Positions 1 through 8,180 of a stretch of 33,986 bases of DNA are shown piece after piece. The notes beneath the pieces are model-generated. The model did no database searches. It was not told the DNA's origin and saw nothing but the letters and a program-made list of their open reading frames with translations. The DNA comes from an uncultured Clostridia bacterium (GTDB taxonomy: Bacteria; Bacillota; Clostridia; Oscillospirales; CAG-272), in assembly GCA_947586625.1 (NCBI GenBank), contig CANPXS010000012.1, forward strand, positions 1 through 33,986. The letters run 5' to 3'. The position numbers and the translations under genes are program-made. The first letter of the stretch is position 1, and each line of letters starts with the position of its first letter.

Positions 1-776
1 CCTTCAAGCTCGCCGACGCGGTAGCTGTAACCGAGACGAACGAACGTGAACCGTCTGTCCATGTCTGTCTTGAGCCGTTTTGGGCACACCTGATTCGCGT
101 CCGACGCTATGCATCTCTCGCAGGTGCATGCTCTGCCGTGGGCGACGAGCGAACGGAGTATCTCGGCAAGATTCGTGTCGTTCGTACACATCACGCCGCC
201 GACTCCCGTCGTCAGCGTATGCGCGACATATGTGCTGCACGCCATGATGTCGCTGAAGCTGCCGACCGTTTTACCGTTAATCTTCGCAAAATGCGATTCG
301 GCGCAGTCCTCGATTATACGAAGATCGTGTTTTTTCGCTATTTCGCTTATTCTTTCCATGTCGCACGGCATTCCGAAGCAGTGTACGGGTATGATGCAGC
401 GCGTTTTGTCCGTTATATGCTTTTCTATCTCGTCGGGATCCATGTTGTATGTATGGATGTCGACGTCGACGAATACAGGTTTCAGTCCCGCATGAAGCAC
501 CGAATTCGACGTTGCGATGAATGTGATCGCGGGGACGAGTATTTCCGTATCTTCGTTCCAGCCGTATACTTCTTTAAGCGCGAGTATCGCAAGATGGAGC
601 GCGCTCGTTCCGCTGTTGCACATGACGCCGTACTGCAGCCCGTGCATATTGGCGAACATTTTCTCGAACTTCGCCACATATTTTCCTTGCGACAGTCTCT
701 GACTGTCGAGCGCGTCCATGACATACCTTTTCTCAATGTCGGTAACCGACGCGTATCCTACGCCTATTTTATCCAT
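1..776 (-). CDS. DegT-fold PLP/PMP enzyme with His for catalytic Lys and a Cys cluster, probable sugar 3-dehydrase (RfbH/ColD type), 3'-truncated
   Basis: The frame from ATG 776 (AAAGGTGAAG site in the end of gmd) is open to position 1; 258 residues are visible and the stop is outside. It has the DegT fold: VMCNSGTSALHLA, LVPAITFIATSNSV and IIEDCAESHF. At the Schiff-base position it reads CSTYVAHTLTTGVGG, so His 186 replaces Lys. Known DegT enzymes with this change, ColD and RfbH/E1, are 3-dehydrases, not aminotransferases. Cys 158, 217, 219, 222 and 231 resemble the [2Fe-2S] ligands of E1; the HGRACTCERC stretch sits where E1 has its CxC, 31 residues after the His. Following gmd, it may deoxygenate C3 of GDP-4-keto-6-deoxymannose. 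An automatic label would be aminotransferase. Confidence 0.85.
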   Translation of the reverse strand, partial: MDKIGVGYASVTDIEKRYVMDALDSQRLSQGKYVAKFEKMFANMHGLQYGVMCNSGTSALHLAILALKEVYGWNEDTEILVPAITFIATSNSVLHAGLKPVFVDVDIHTYNMDPDEIEKHITDKTRCIIPVHCFGMPCDMERISEIAKKHDLRIIEDCAESHFAKINGKTVGSFSDIMACSTYVAHTLTTGVGGVMCTNDTNLAEILRSLVAHGRACTCERCIASDANQVCPKRLKTDMDRRFTFVRLGYSYRVGELE

Positions 777-784
777 ATATTTCT

Positions 785-1831
785 TCACCTTTCAGAATTG
801 AGAACTGCTTTTTCCCGCTTCGCCATCATCCTGTCATGCTCCGCCATGAGCTTTACAAGCTCTTCATAGCTCGTCTTCTGCGGGTCCCAGCCGAGTACTG
901 TCTTCGCCTTAGTCGGGTCGCCGAGGAGGTTGTCCACGTCGGTCGGACGGAACCATGCGGGATTTACGCAGACGAGCATTTTCCCCGTTTTTTCGTCATA
1001 TCCCTTTTCGTCAAGTCCCTTGCCTTCCCACCGGATGCTTATGCCGTTTGCGGCGAATGCCCTCTCCGTAAAGTCGCGGACCGTGTGCTGAACGCCGGTC
1101 GCGATGACGAAGTCGTCGGGCTCGTCCTGCTGCATGATGAGCCACATACACTCGACGTAATCTTTTGCATAACCCCAGTCGCGCAGGCTGTCGAGGTTGC
1201 CGAGTTCAAGGTGATCCTGCAGTCCTTCGGCGATCCTGCCTGCCGCGATCGTTATCTTGCGCGTCACGAAGTTCTCGCCGCGGCGCTCCGATTCGTGATT
1301 GAAGAGGATTCCGTTGCACGCGAACATACCGTACGCCTCGCGGTACTCCTTCGTGATCCAAAATCCGTACTGCTTTGCAACAGCGTAAGGCGAATACGGG
1401 TGGAACGGCGTCTTCTCCGACTGCGGTATCTCCTCTACTTTACCGTAAAGCTCCGACGTCGACGCCTGATATACCTTCGTTTTCTTCGTCAGACCGAGTA
1501 TTCGGACGGCTTCAAGGATTCGCAGCGTGCCTATGGCGTCGACGTCGCCGGAATATTCCGGAACATCAAAGCTGACCTGAACGTGTGACTGTGCGGCGAG
1601 ATTGTATATCTCATCCGGTCTGACGTCTGAGATGATCCTGATGAGCGACGAGCTGTCCGTAAGGTCGCCGTCGTGTAGCGTGAGCTTGTCCTTTATGTGG
1701 TCGATCCTGCCGGTATTCGAGATAGACGCACGGCGCGTTATGCCGTGCACCTCGTAGCCTTTTTCAAGAAGAAATTCGGCAAGATAGCTGCCATCCTGTC
1801 CGGTAATGCCGGTGATCAAAGCTGTTTTCAT
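785..1831 (-). CDS. gmd: GDP-mannose 4,6-dehydratase
   Basis: Gmd, 348 residues, converts GDP-D-mannose to GDP-4-keto-6-deoxy-D-mannose, the branch point to GDP-fucose, -rhamnose, -perosamine and -colitose. It has [55 protein letters not shown] and the catalytic [11 protein letters not shown] (Tyr and Lys of YxxxK), plus [17 protein letters not shown], all canonical. GC-rich compared with the fucosyltransferase-like genes. The next gene starts eight bases after its stop. That neighbour, rather than a GDP-fucose synthase, is expected to use its product. A fucose-forming reductase could still lie beyond the window edge. Confidence 0.96.
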   Translation of the reverse strand: MKTALITGITGQDGSYLAEFLLEKGYEVHGITRRASISNTGRIDHIKDKLTLHDGDLTDSSSLIRIISDVRPDEIYNLAAQSHVQVSFDVPEYSGDVDAIGTLRILEAVRILGLTKKTKVYQASTSELYGKVEEIPQSEKTPFHPYSPYAVAKQYGFWITKEYREAYGMFACNGILFNHESERRGENFVTRKITIAAGRIAEGLQDHLELGNLDSLRDWGYAKDYVECMWLIMQQDEPDDFVIATGVQHTVRDFTERAFAANGISIRWEGKGLDEKGYDEKTGKMLVCVNPAWFRPTDVDNLLGDPTKAKTVLGWDPQKTSYEELVKLMAEHDRMMAKREKAVLNSER

Positions 1832-1840
1832 GTGAAGTCC

Positions 1841-3382
1841 TCACTTTTGTTTAACTTTATTGAGTATTGTCATAAAAAGATTTTTGAAGTATCCGCACAT
1901 ATCCTTGAAATGCGGGTTTCTGAAATATATAAGGAGATTTATCGCAAGCGGTACGGTCGCCCAAATCAGTGCTCGCAGCGCCAGCCACGGCAGCGTTATC
2001 GGCATATTGTACGTCAAAAGAACAACTGCGGCACCTTCAACGAGAACAACTGCAAACAGGCCCGCGTGTTTCAGAAAATATTTTTTGACAGACTGTCCGA
2101 AAAAGTGACCGACTACGAACCGAATCCTACCGTATGCTATCGGGATATATGCTACCAACGTCCCGAGCTGCACGCCTGTCACTCCCATAACAAATGCAAG
2201 AGGCACCGAAACGGCTATATTCAACACGGCTGAAAGCAGCATACAGTTTCTGTCCTGACTGTATTCACCGAACACGCTGCGATATTTATATACGATCTCC
2301 CAAACAGCGCCGAGATAAATCGTAAGAGAATATACGGCAACAAACGAGAACGGCAAAAGATAGTCGTCACTCCCCATCCAAATCCTGACAGCCGGCTGAA
2401 AAAACACTAAAAAACCCGCAGATATATAGCTTGCGAAAAAGAAACTGAAGACATCGAGCATCTCAAACTGTTTCCAAAGGTCGTCCTTTTTCCTGTCGGT
2501 ATACACTATATTTCCGATAGCTGCCTGAATAGGATTCAAAAGGCGGTAAAACAGGACGTTCATTACGCCTTTTTGAAGAACTAAGTAGTTTCCGTAAAGC
2601 GCCACATCGCGTATGCCGCATATAGACGATATGACAATGTTGTCAGTTCCTCCATATACTGCATATGAAATCTTATGAACGATGAAATTCTTGATATCTG
2701 GGATCATATTTCGCCCCGCGATATCTTCTTTTGTGACGGTATATTTTTCTTTTAGGTAAGGGTAATCCCTGTTCGACTTTGCAAGTATGATAAAATTTGC
2801 AATAAGCGTTGTCGAAAGCTGAATCGCAAGGTAGAGAAGGTAGTTTTTGAATATGGCGAGAAGCGCGAGCTGGATCACCTGAATAAAAATGTTTGCAAAC
2901 AGGTCGATCTCTACGGTCACATATTCCTTCTGATCTGCGGCGTATATGGTGCGCCTGTACGACAGAAAATATCCGGCAATAATGCTCGCGAGCTGAAGAA
3001 AGTAGACGATGTAAAGATATCCGACGTCCTTTGTCGCGTCCTTGACTATATACGGAACAAAGACGCACGCGCCGAGTCCGAGAACGAGTATGACAGCGGC
3101 AATTATGCGATATATCCATTTGTACAGATACATCAGCTTGCCGATTTCGCGCTTGTTGTCAGTCACTATCTCGCGGTAGAGATGGAAAGAGATTATTCCG
3201 CCGATCCCGAGTTCCGCGACCGACAATATCGAAAAGATATTGCCGAACACGCTCTGATAACCGAGGTATTCGATGTCAAGAAACATGACGAATACGCGTC
3301 GGTTGATGAATTGCAGGAGAAGCGTCAGGATCTGGCTTATTACGGAAATGACGCTGTTTTTAAGGGTCTTAGTGGAGGTCAT
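1841..3382 (-). CDS. wzx: Wzx-type oligosaccharide flippase
   Basis: Polysaccharide exporter of the MOP/MATE superfamily, about 513 residues with roughly twelve to fourteen hydrophobic segments, the size of Wzx flippases that move the lipid-linked repeat unit across the cell membrane. The start TSTKTLKNSVISVISQILTLLLQFINRRVFV is typical of Firmicute Wzx proteins. ATG 3382 is the likely start; a TTG at 3400 is in frame. Neither has a good ribosome binding site, and the fucosyltransferase fragment is translated into it (stop at 3369), so translation is probably coupled to that fragment. It is the only flippase in the window. Ends nine bases before gmd. Confidence 0.92.
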   Translation of the reverse strand: MTSTKTLKNSVISVISQILTLLLQFINRRVFVMFLDIEYLGYQSVFGNIFSILSVAELGIGGIISFHLYREIVTDNKREIGKLMYLYKWIYRIIAAVILVLGLGACVFVPYIVKDATKDVGYLYIVYFLQLASIIAGYFLSYRRTIYAADQKEYVTVEIDLFANIFIQVIQLALLAIFKNYLLYLAIQLSTTLIANFIILAKSNRDYPYLKEKYTVTKEDIAGRNMIPDIKNFIVHKISYAVYGGTDNIVISSICGIRDVALYGNYLVLQKGVMNVLFYRLLNPIQAAIGNIVYTDRKKDDLWKQFEMLDVFSFFFASYISAGFLVFFQPAVRIWMGSDDYLLPFSFVAVYSLTIYLGAVWEIVYKYRSVFGEYSQDRNCMLLSAVLNIAVSVPLAFVMGVTGVQLGTLVAYIPIAYGRIRFVVGHFFGQSVKKYFLKHAGLFAVVLVEGAAVVLLTYNMPITLPWLALRALIWATVPLAINLLIYFRNPHFKDMCGYFKNLFMTILNKVKQK

Positions 3383-3548
3383 GATGAAAATCTTGCTCAA
3401 TCAAAATAGATGTGTAATCACTCGGTTCTTTATAGTGTCCTTTTACCAATTCCCTATAATTCGAATCATCTATACTTTTAATACACCGTGCAATTACATA
3501 TAATCTATCGGATTTTTTTACAATATTTTTAATTCTTTTTTCTGCCAT
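3369..3548 (-). pseudogene. N-terminal fragment of a third fucosyltransferase-like gene
   Basis: Encodes AEKRIKNIVKKSDRLYVIAR, CIKSIDDSNYRELVKGHY and TSILIEQ, matching the first 50 residues of copies A (GKRIKNMIKKSDRLYAIAR) and B. After ILIEQ the similarity ends and seven unrelated residues precede a TGA at 3369, inside the 5' end of the flippase gene. The ATG matching the paralogue starts is 3548; an in-frame ATG at 3578 is also possible. It looks like the leftover of a deletion that joined this gene to wzx. No remnant of the GT14-like gene is visible upstream, in 3579-3729. Confidence 0.8.
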
Positions 3549-3729
3549 TGCTTTCTTGCTTTCCTTCCCAAAGCTCAAACATTTAAATAAGCAAAAATAT
3601 AGCTCTATTTATAGGCTTATTCTTTTTTATTAATAATCAATAATCATTTTCAACGCAATGTGCGGCAAACATATAACCTGAACAAACGTAGAATATAAAC
3701 TTACATCCGATTGATTAAGTTCTGCAGTG

Positions 3730-4446
3730 TTATGTAAGTAAAAAAATATTCAGTTCCTCCGGTGTACCAAGCACGTGTACCTTTTTGGCATCCACAATAC
3801 TTATCGTCACATTCATACCCTGTTCGATCATATAATTGTACAGCGGCGCAATATACTTCTCGCTTTTTTCCATTTTGCTGCCATCGGCGTAATATTCCTC
3901 ATACAGCCTTTTATACAGCTTTGCCGACTTGAAGTAGTACGCGCCGAGGGTGCAGTTGTCGGAAATGCGCTGTTTTTCTCTGACCTCGATCACGTTTCCG
4001 TTCTCATCAAGCTTTGCAAAGCTCCAGTGATCGCCGTCTGCGTGAAAACACGGGATATGTCCGTCGCCGGAGATGTCCTCATACTTCATCTCGTTCGGCT
4101 CAACATATGTATAAATGTTGTAAACCAAGATTTCCTCATCGGGATCGCAGTACGGAATGGCAAGCATACAGGTCGTCGCCTGTCCGTCGGTCAGGTGATC
4201 TATACCGATGATTTCGATATTGACAATACCGTAATGCGCCATGTGTTCGCGGATAAATGTTTCGCTGTCGTCTTCCTTGCGAACAACAAAAATATATTGG
4301 GAAACATTTTTGTTATACCCGACAAGACTGTCCATCGACCAGTCAAACAGCGTTTTGCCCTTTGCTTCAATCATATATTTCGGACAGTTATATCCGGCTT
4401 TTCTGAATCGCGAACCGAGACCCGCCATTGTTATAATTACTGTCAT
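3730..4446 (-). CDS. sugar/alcohol-phosphate nucleotidyltransferase with altered metal-site Asp
   Basis: Nucleotidyltransferase of 238 residues with the loop ITMAGLGSRFRKAGYNCPKY and the late WSFAKLDENGNVIEVREK segment. The position where this fold has a metal-binding Asp reads LVYNIYTYVEP, with Tyr 112 (codon TAT) where I would expect Asp (GAT) by comparison with related enzymes, so activity may be lost or changed. I chose ATG 4446 because a GGGGGAGG site ends six bases upstream; the longer frame from 4500 lies in the HAD gene. It completes a three-gene set with the HAD phosphatase and the nucleotidyltransferase/kinase fusion. Product unknown. Confidence 0.85.
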   Translation of the reverse strand: MTVIITMAGLGSRFRKAGYNCPKYMIEAKGKTLFDWSMDSLVGYNKNVSQYIFVVRKEDDSETFIREHMAHYGIVNIEIIGIDHLTDGQATTCMLAIPYCDPDEEILVYNIYTYVEPNEMKYEDISGDGHIPCFHADGDHWSFAKLDENGNVIEVREKQRISDNCTLGAYYFKSAKLYKRLYEEYYADGSKMEKSEKYIAPLYNYMIEQGMNVTISIVDAKKVHVLGTPEELNIFLLT

Positions 4447-4459
4447 AATTATCCTCCCC

Positions 4460-4858
4460 CTACTCGGATTTCTCTTTGGATTTGTTGCAAATGTCGTCAA
4501 GTTCGTCCACAGTGCAATTTAAAAATTCGTCGGGTCTGACTGTTCTGTCATCAACATAAAAGCCTTTATGCCCCGGCCAAGGCTTGCCGTAGATTATCTC
4601 ATCATACGGAATATCCCACTTGTCAAGCCATTCCAAAAGGATCTTCGCCGTTTTCTTATTGATCACGCCGATATTGCCGTTGTAGGAATTCATGTTGCGC
4701 GAGGTGAACAGTACGATCTTCGCGCCATTTTCCTTATAATATCTGAGCTTTTCGACCATATTCCGATACGGGACAATGTCCTCATATCTTTCTTCTTTTT
4801 TCTTGATCGGGCACAAGGTCCCGTCAATATCAAAGACAAAGGTATATTCCTCAAACAT
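4460..4858 (-). CDS. small HAD-family phosphatase, capsule-associated
   Basis: Short HAD phosphatase, 132 residues, without a cap domain. Motif I is VFDIDGTLCPI (nucleophile Asp about 10, acid/base Asp 12), motif II LFTSRN (about 51-56), a Lys-containing helix KTAKILLEW, and the acidic motif YVDDRTVRPDEF. All catalytic residues are present. Such proteins occur in capsule loci next to nucleotidyltransferases and kinases and would remove a phosphate from a biosynthetic intermediate. It overlaps the fusion gene upstream by eight bases and precedes the nucleotidyltransferase start by 13, so the three genes are translated as a unit. Confidence 0.87.
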   Translation of the reverse strand: MFEEYTFVFDIDGTLCPIKKKEERYEDIVPYRNMVEKLRYYKENGAKIVLFTSRNMNSYNGNIGVINKKTAKILLEWLDKWDIPYDEIIYGKPWPGHKGFYVDDRTVRPDEFLNCTVDELDDICNKSKEKSE

Positions 4859-6512
4859 CCTTATTCCCTCCGCTTGCAGTAATATCCGCGACCCGGTTCA
4901 GTATATCGAGACCTGTCGCAAGCATGACCAACTGCTGATGAAAGCTTTCGTTATGCATCGGGATCATGCTCAAAAACAGCAGCGACTCGATCAGCTCTAT
5001 CTTCTTCAGGTCGCCGCCGATCTCTTCACAGAACGTATCCACAAAAACTTTGTACAAGTCGAAGCTGTTCTTTTTTTCGTTGATACTATACGTTATCGAG
5101 ACGCTGTCCGCATCAAACGCTGCGTCGAACAATTCCTTGATGATGTAGTCATACTTTCCGTCAACGCTGTGGAACAACTTAGCCATCTCATATCGTCTGT
5201 CGCCGTACAGATCATAAGTGCCGAATTTCCCGCGCGGGTCGACCAGCTTGATGAAAGCCAGATTGCTGTCAACCATGATATTGGAAAAGCACAAGTCGCC
5301 GTGGATTATAGTAAAGTTTTCGACGTCGTACAGTTCCGCCGGAATGAGCTTTTTTAACAGTCTGGTCACATGATCGAGACAAAGATATTCATTTCCGTTG
5401 ACTGTGATGTTCTTTTCAAAAAAACAACGGAACCGTTCGTCGCCTTTCAGCTTGTCCAGTCGCTTTAGCGTCTTTGTCAGGTACATCTCTTCCAGCGACG
5501 GGAGAATATTTTCGTCCTTTACCGTATACCGTTTGAAATCATCGCAGACGAATCGGATACGCTTAAAAATATCGCCCCACTGCTGTCGTTCCAAATCCCC
5601 GTACAAAAACAGCTCATGCAAGGTGTGATAGGAATAGTATTCCATCGACACATACGGGTCGTCATATGAAGTAGAATAGTCGAAGATCCTCGGGCTGACG
5701 TATTCGATATCCCTCGGCAGCTTCAGATACCACTTTATCTCGCCGATAAACTTGTCCTTGTCGTCACTGGATTTCCGCAGGATCCCCCTGTTTTTATCGA
5801 CGGTGATGTGATTGAACTCCCGCGCTCTGACTTCGAGTTTCGAATTATAATACTTATCCTGATGCCCGATGTCAAACCAGTTCTCCGTCGTGACCGTTCT
5901 CATCGGGTATTTTTCACTGTACCGACGCAGCGCGAAATAGAACGTACTCATCGAAAGCTCTTCATGTGCGAATGCGTCCTCGAGGCACTGCCTGAAATAT
6001 CCGCTGTCCGTGATGCTGAACACGCCGACAAAGAGTTTTTTCTTTTTATCCGAATCGAGGGATCTTTTGTCGTAAATATTCGTTATCCTGCCGCCCTGCT
6101 CATCAAAATACGTCCACGTTTCAGACATATAGTCCTCATGGCAGTAAAACGCGTTTGTTCCGACGAGCGCGGATATATCGTCCATCACGATCGTATCGGC
6201 AAAATTGATTATAATCGGACCGACAACGTCGCACAAAGCAAAGTACACTGTGTGACCGAGGTCGCTCAAAGAGTCGAGAGTCTTTATCTTTACCTTGTCA
6301 TTTATGTATTTATCCAGTCTGCGCTTTACTTTTTCCGCTTGTTCACAGCAGATAACGTCGATGTTAAAATCCTTGTATTGGTCGTATAGATAATCAAATA
6401 CTATTTTTTGATTTATGGGATATATGATTCCCGGAAGTTTGCCGAGGGTCCAAAGCTCTTCGGGTACGAGCTTGGCAGAGGGTAGGATAATGCGGGTAAT
6501 GTCCTTAGTCAT
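4851..6512 (-). CDS. nucleotidyltransferase-like / APH-type kinase fusion, capsule-associated
   Basis: Two-domain protein of 553 residues. Residues 1 to about 235 resemble sugar-nucleotidyltransferases: an acidic site in IINFADTIVMDD (Asp about 106) and the ending ENWFDIGHQDKYYNSK. The usual N-terminal GxGxR...PK nucleotide loop is replaced by LPSAKLVPEELWTLGKLPG, so this domain may not be an ordinary pyrophosphorylase. Residues 250-553 form an aminoglycoside-phosphotransferase/choline-kinase-like domain with FTIIHGDLCFSNIMVD (Brenner-type HGD, about 404-406) and KLVDPRGKFG (DPRG about 425-428). It overlaps the HAD gene by eight bases. The trio suggests synthesis of an activated small headgroup or sugar; substrate unknown. 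Confidence 0.8.
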   Translation of the reverse strand: MTKDITRIILPSAKLVPEELWTLGKLPGIIYPINQKIVFDYLYDQYKDFNIDVICCEQAEKVKRRLDKYINDKVKIKTLDSLSDLGHTVYFALCDVVGPIIINFADTIVMDDISALVGTNAFYCHEDYMSETWTYFDEQGGRITNIYDKRSLDSDKKKKLFVGVFSITDSGYFRQCLEDAFAHEELSMSTFYFALRRYSEKYPMRTVTTENWFDIGHQDKYYNSKLEVRAREFNHITVDKNRGILRKSSDDKDKFIGEIKWYLKLPRDIEYVSPRIFDYSTSYDDPYVSMEYYSYHTLHELFLYGDLERQQWGDIFKRIRFVCDDFKRYTVKDENILPSLEEMYLTKTLKRLDKLKGDERFRCFFEKNITVNGNEYLCLDHVTRLLKKLIPAELYDVENFTIIHGDLCFSNIMVDSNLAFIKLVDPRGKFGTYDLYGDRRYEMAKLFHSVDGKYDYIIKELFDAAFDADSVSITYSINEKKNSFDLYKVFVDTFCEEIGGDLKKIELIESLLFLSMIPMHNESFHQQLVMLATGLDILNRVADITASGGNKDV

Positions 6513-6666
6513 GACAATTTTATATGTTCCTTCTTAATTGATATATCAGACGATTGTTAACTTGCTGATTCCACTGATGATATTGCGCTTCTTATATATA
6601 AAAAACTGACTGCCTACAAAGATCATACTATTTTTAAGCATTTAAGAGGAAGTTATAGTTGCTGCC

Positions 6667-7797
6667 TCACCGTTTCATTTGACTTAGCTGTTTGTCAGAC
6701 TTTACGTACTCAGGGCTGCTTTCCTTGTTCACTCCGTGATCAAGGACAACTACCGAATTAAACTTGCGATCCATAGCAAGATTCACATATCGCACAGCAA
6801 AGGATACCTGTGACAAACCGCAAACAAACGAATCACAATTTGCCAACGTATAAATGTCGCGTAAGACTTCAAGTCCTAGTTTGTAATGATGCAAGGGTCG
6901 GTCATTAAGTGTTGCATGCGCCCCCACATAACTTTCAGCACGGAATGCGTCCTTGTAATAAAGCAGTCTATTCTTAAATTCCCCCTTAAACAGCTCCAAA
7001 GCGTTTTTATCATCTGTAGCGAGGAATATTTTTTCATAATTTCCATCCGAATACACTTGCTTTACTGTTTCAAGATATTCTTCCGGCTTTATTACTATCG
7101 GATGATTTTTTGTACCCAAGCTAAAGTCCGTGCCACGTATGTGGACAGCCAATATTGATCCCCCATCCAAAATCTCATGGATTTGATCTTCAATATATTT
7201 TTTTGTTTTGTCATTTAAGTGAATATATTTTTTATATAGTTCTGCCAGTCTTTCAATTTCCTGCTCTTCTAGATGATAAGACGCAAACAAATCTGAAGCC
7301 CGTTCCATGAAGAAAAAGCTATTTACCAAACTGTGTCGCATTAAAGTCACATCAACAACGTTCTTGCAGTCCCCGACCTCACCGGAACAAATCTTGGAAA
7401 CCGGCTCAAAATAATATTCAAATACGTTCGATGTAACCGGATCCATACCGGTATCATAATATACAGATTTACTTCCCCACTCGACAACAGGGATCATCCC
7501 CAAAGCATCCGGGAAGCTCATGCTTAATAACGTCTTACGTAACAATGCGCAAAATCCGGAAGTATCTCTAACAGCGCCTTTTTTGTTATCAGGCATACAA
7601 AATCCTATATGATATATGATCTTGTCCGGATATTTTTCTCCTCTATGTTCAATCAAAACAGATGCGCAGTCGCCTACTTCATAATACCCTTTTACCAGTT
7701 TCTGATAATCCGGATCATTTATGTTTTTAAGGCACCTGCCGAGTACATACAATTTGTCGTTGCTTTTTATCAGTTTTTTGATTCTCTTGCCCAACAT
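6667..7797 (-). CDS. fucosyltransferase-like (GT23/O-FucT superfamily) glycosyltransferase, copy B, intact
   Basis: Intact 376-residue protein with the motifs of the alpha-1,6-/O-fucosyltransferase superfamily (NodZ, FUT8, POFUT): VHIRGTDF (about residues 218-225, donor phosphate binding), IFLATDD (257-263) and CGLSQVSFAVRYVN (326-339). These enzymes normally use GDP-fucose. A gmd gene for GDP-4-keto-6-deoxymannose is present at the left of the window, but the reductase that would complete GDP-fucose is not, so a different GDP-deoxysugar is possible. A GGTGAAAAG site precedes ATG 7797. Copy A and a short third fragment (3369-3548) are relatives. The donor sugar is unproven; a general GT-B glycosyltransferase is the safe description. 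Confidence 0.8.
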   Translation of the reverse strand: MLGKRIKKLIKSNDKLYVLGRCLKNINDPDYQKLVKGYYEVGDCASVLIEHRGEKYPDKIIYHIGFCMPDNKKGAVRDTSGFCALLRKTLLSMSFPDALGMIPVVEWGSKSVYYDTGMDPVTSNVFEYYFEPVSKICSGEVGDCKNVVDVTLMRHSLVNSFFFMERASDLFASYHLEEQEIERLAELYKKYIHLNDKTKKYIEDQIHEILDGGSILAVHIRGTDFSLGTKNHPIVIKPEEYLETVKQVYSDGNYEKIFLATDDKNALELFKGEFKNRLLYYKDAFRAESYVGAHATLNDRPLHHYKLGLEVLRDIYTLANCDSFVCGLSQVSFAVRYVNLAMDRKFNSVVVLDHGVNKESSPEYVKSDKQLSQMKR

Positions 7798-7800
7798 TTA

Positions 7801-8098
7801 CTTTTCACCCTTACTTTCTGTCTTTTTATGTTCGTCTTCTACGCGCTTTTCATAAAACAAAGCAATATGGTCACCGCCACCTGCTCCATTCATTCAAATT
7901 ATTCTTGTACGAATTGGTCTGCCTAAAACGCTGCCGTTTCAGCTTCCTTGCCCAATGGCTTAGGGACAAAAAACACTATAACCGTAAACCTCCGCCGCCG
8001 TAACACGGCGAGCATCAGGAAGGATGCTGCGGATCTCGTCAAACAAATTTCCGCAATAACAACGAATATAAGAACGGTTCAGGTCGTTCAACTTACGA
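7801..8098. repeat. diverged direct repeat of 9327-9628
   Basis: Bases 7801-8098 align with about 9327-9628: the spacer before the fucosyltransferase gene, the stop of the GT14-like gene and its last 75 codons. Examples of matched stretches are TCACCGCCACCTGCTCCAT and ACACGGCGAGCATC. The repeat continues into the fucosyltransferase genes (6667-7797 and 8181-9324), so the whole duplicated block is roughly 1.4 kb per copy. Confidence 0.85.
7871..8098 (-). pseudogene. C-terminal fragment of the GT14-like gene, copy B
   Basis: On the minus strand this stretch encodes RKLNDLNRSYIRCYCGN, then FDEIRSILPDARRV, closely matching the C-terminus of the gene at 9394-10392 (RKLNDPNRSYIRCQCGN, FDEVRRILPDARRV). 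After YGYS a frameshift leads to a stop (PKPLG follows in another frame), whereas the intact gene continues. Homology begins abruptly at about 8098; the 82 bases between it and fucosyltransferase copy A are unrelated. The homology continues through the spacer into the start of fucosyltransferase copy B, so the fragment marks a second copy of the two-gene unit from which most of the first gene was lost. Confidence 0.82.
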
Positions 8099-8180
8099 TG
8101 GAAACAATAGCAGAATAATCTAACCGCTGACAGAAATTCTACTGTTTTTATGGAGTGGAGTCAGGGGCTCAATTATCCAT

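Noticed and set aside
138..1588. Plus-strand open frames of about 240-250 codons opposite gmd and the edge DegT gene
   Set aside because: They mirror conserved minus-strand genes and have the low-complexity composition of antisense frames.
3595..3640. Inverted repeat AATAAGC/GCTTATT followed by a T run, as a terminator
   Set aside because: The T run follows the stem on the plus strand while all genes are on the minus strand, the loop is long and the stem is only seven AT-rich pairs.
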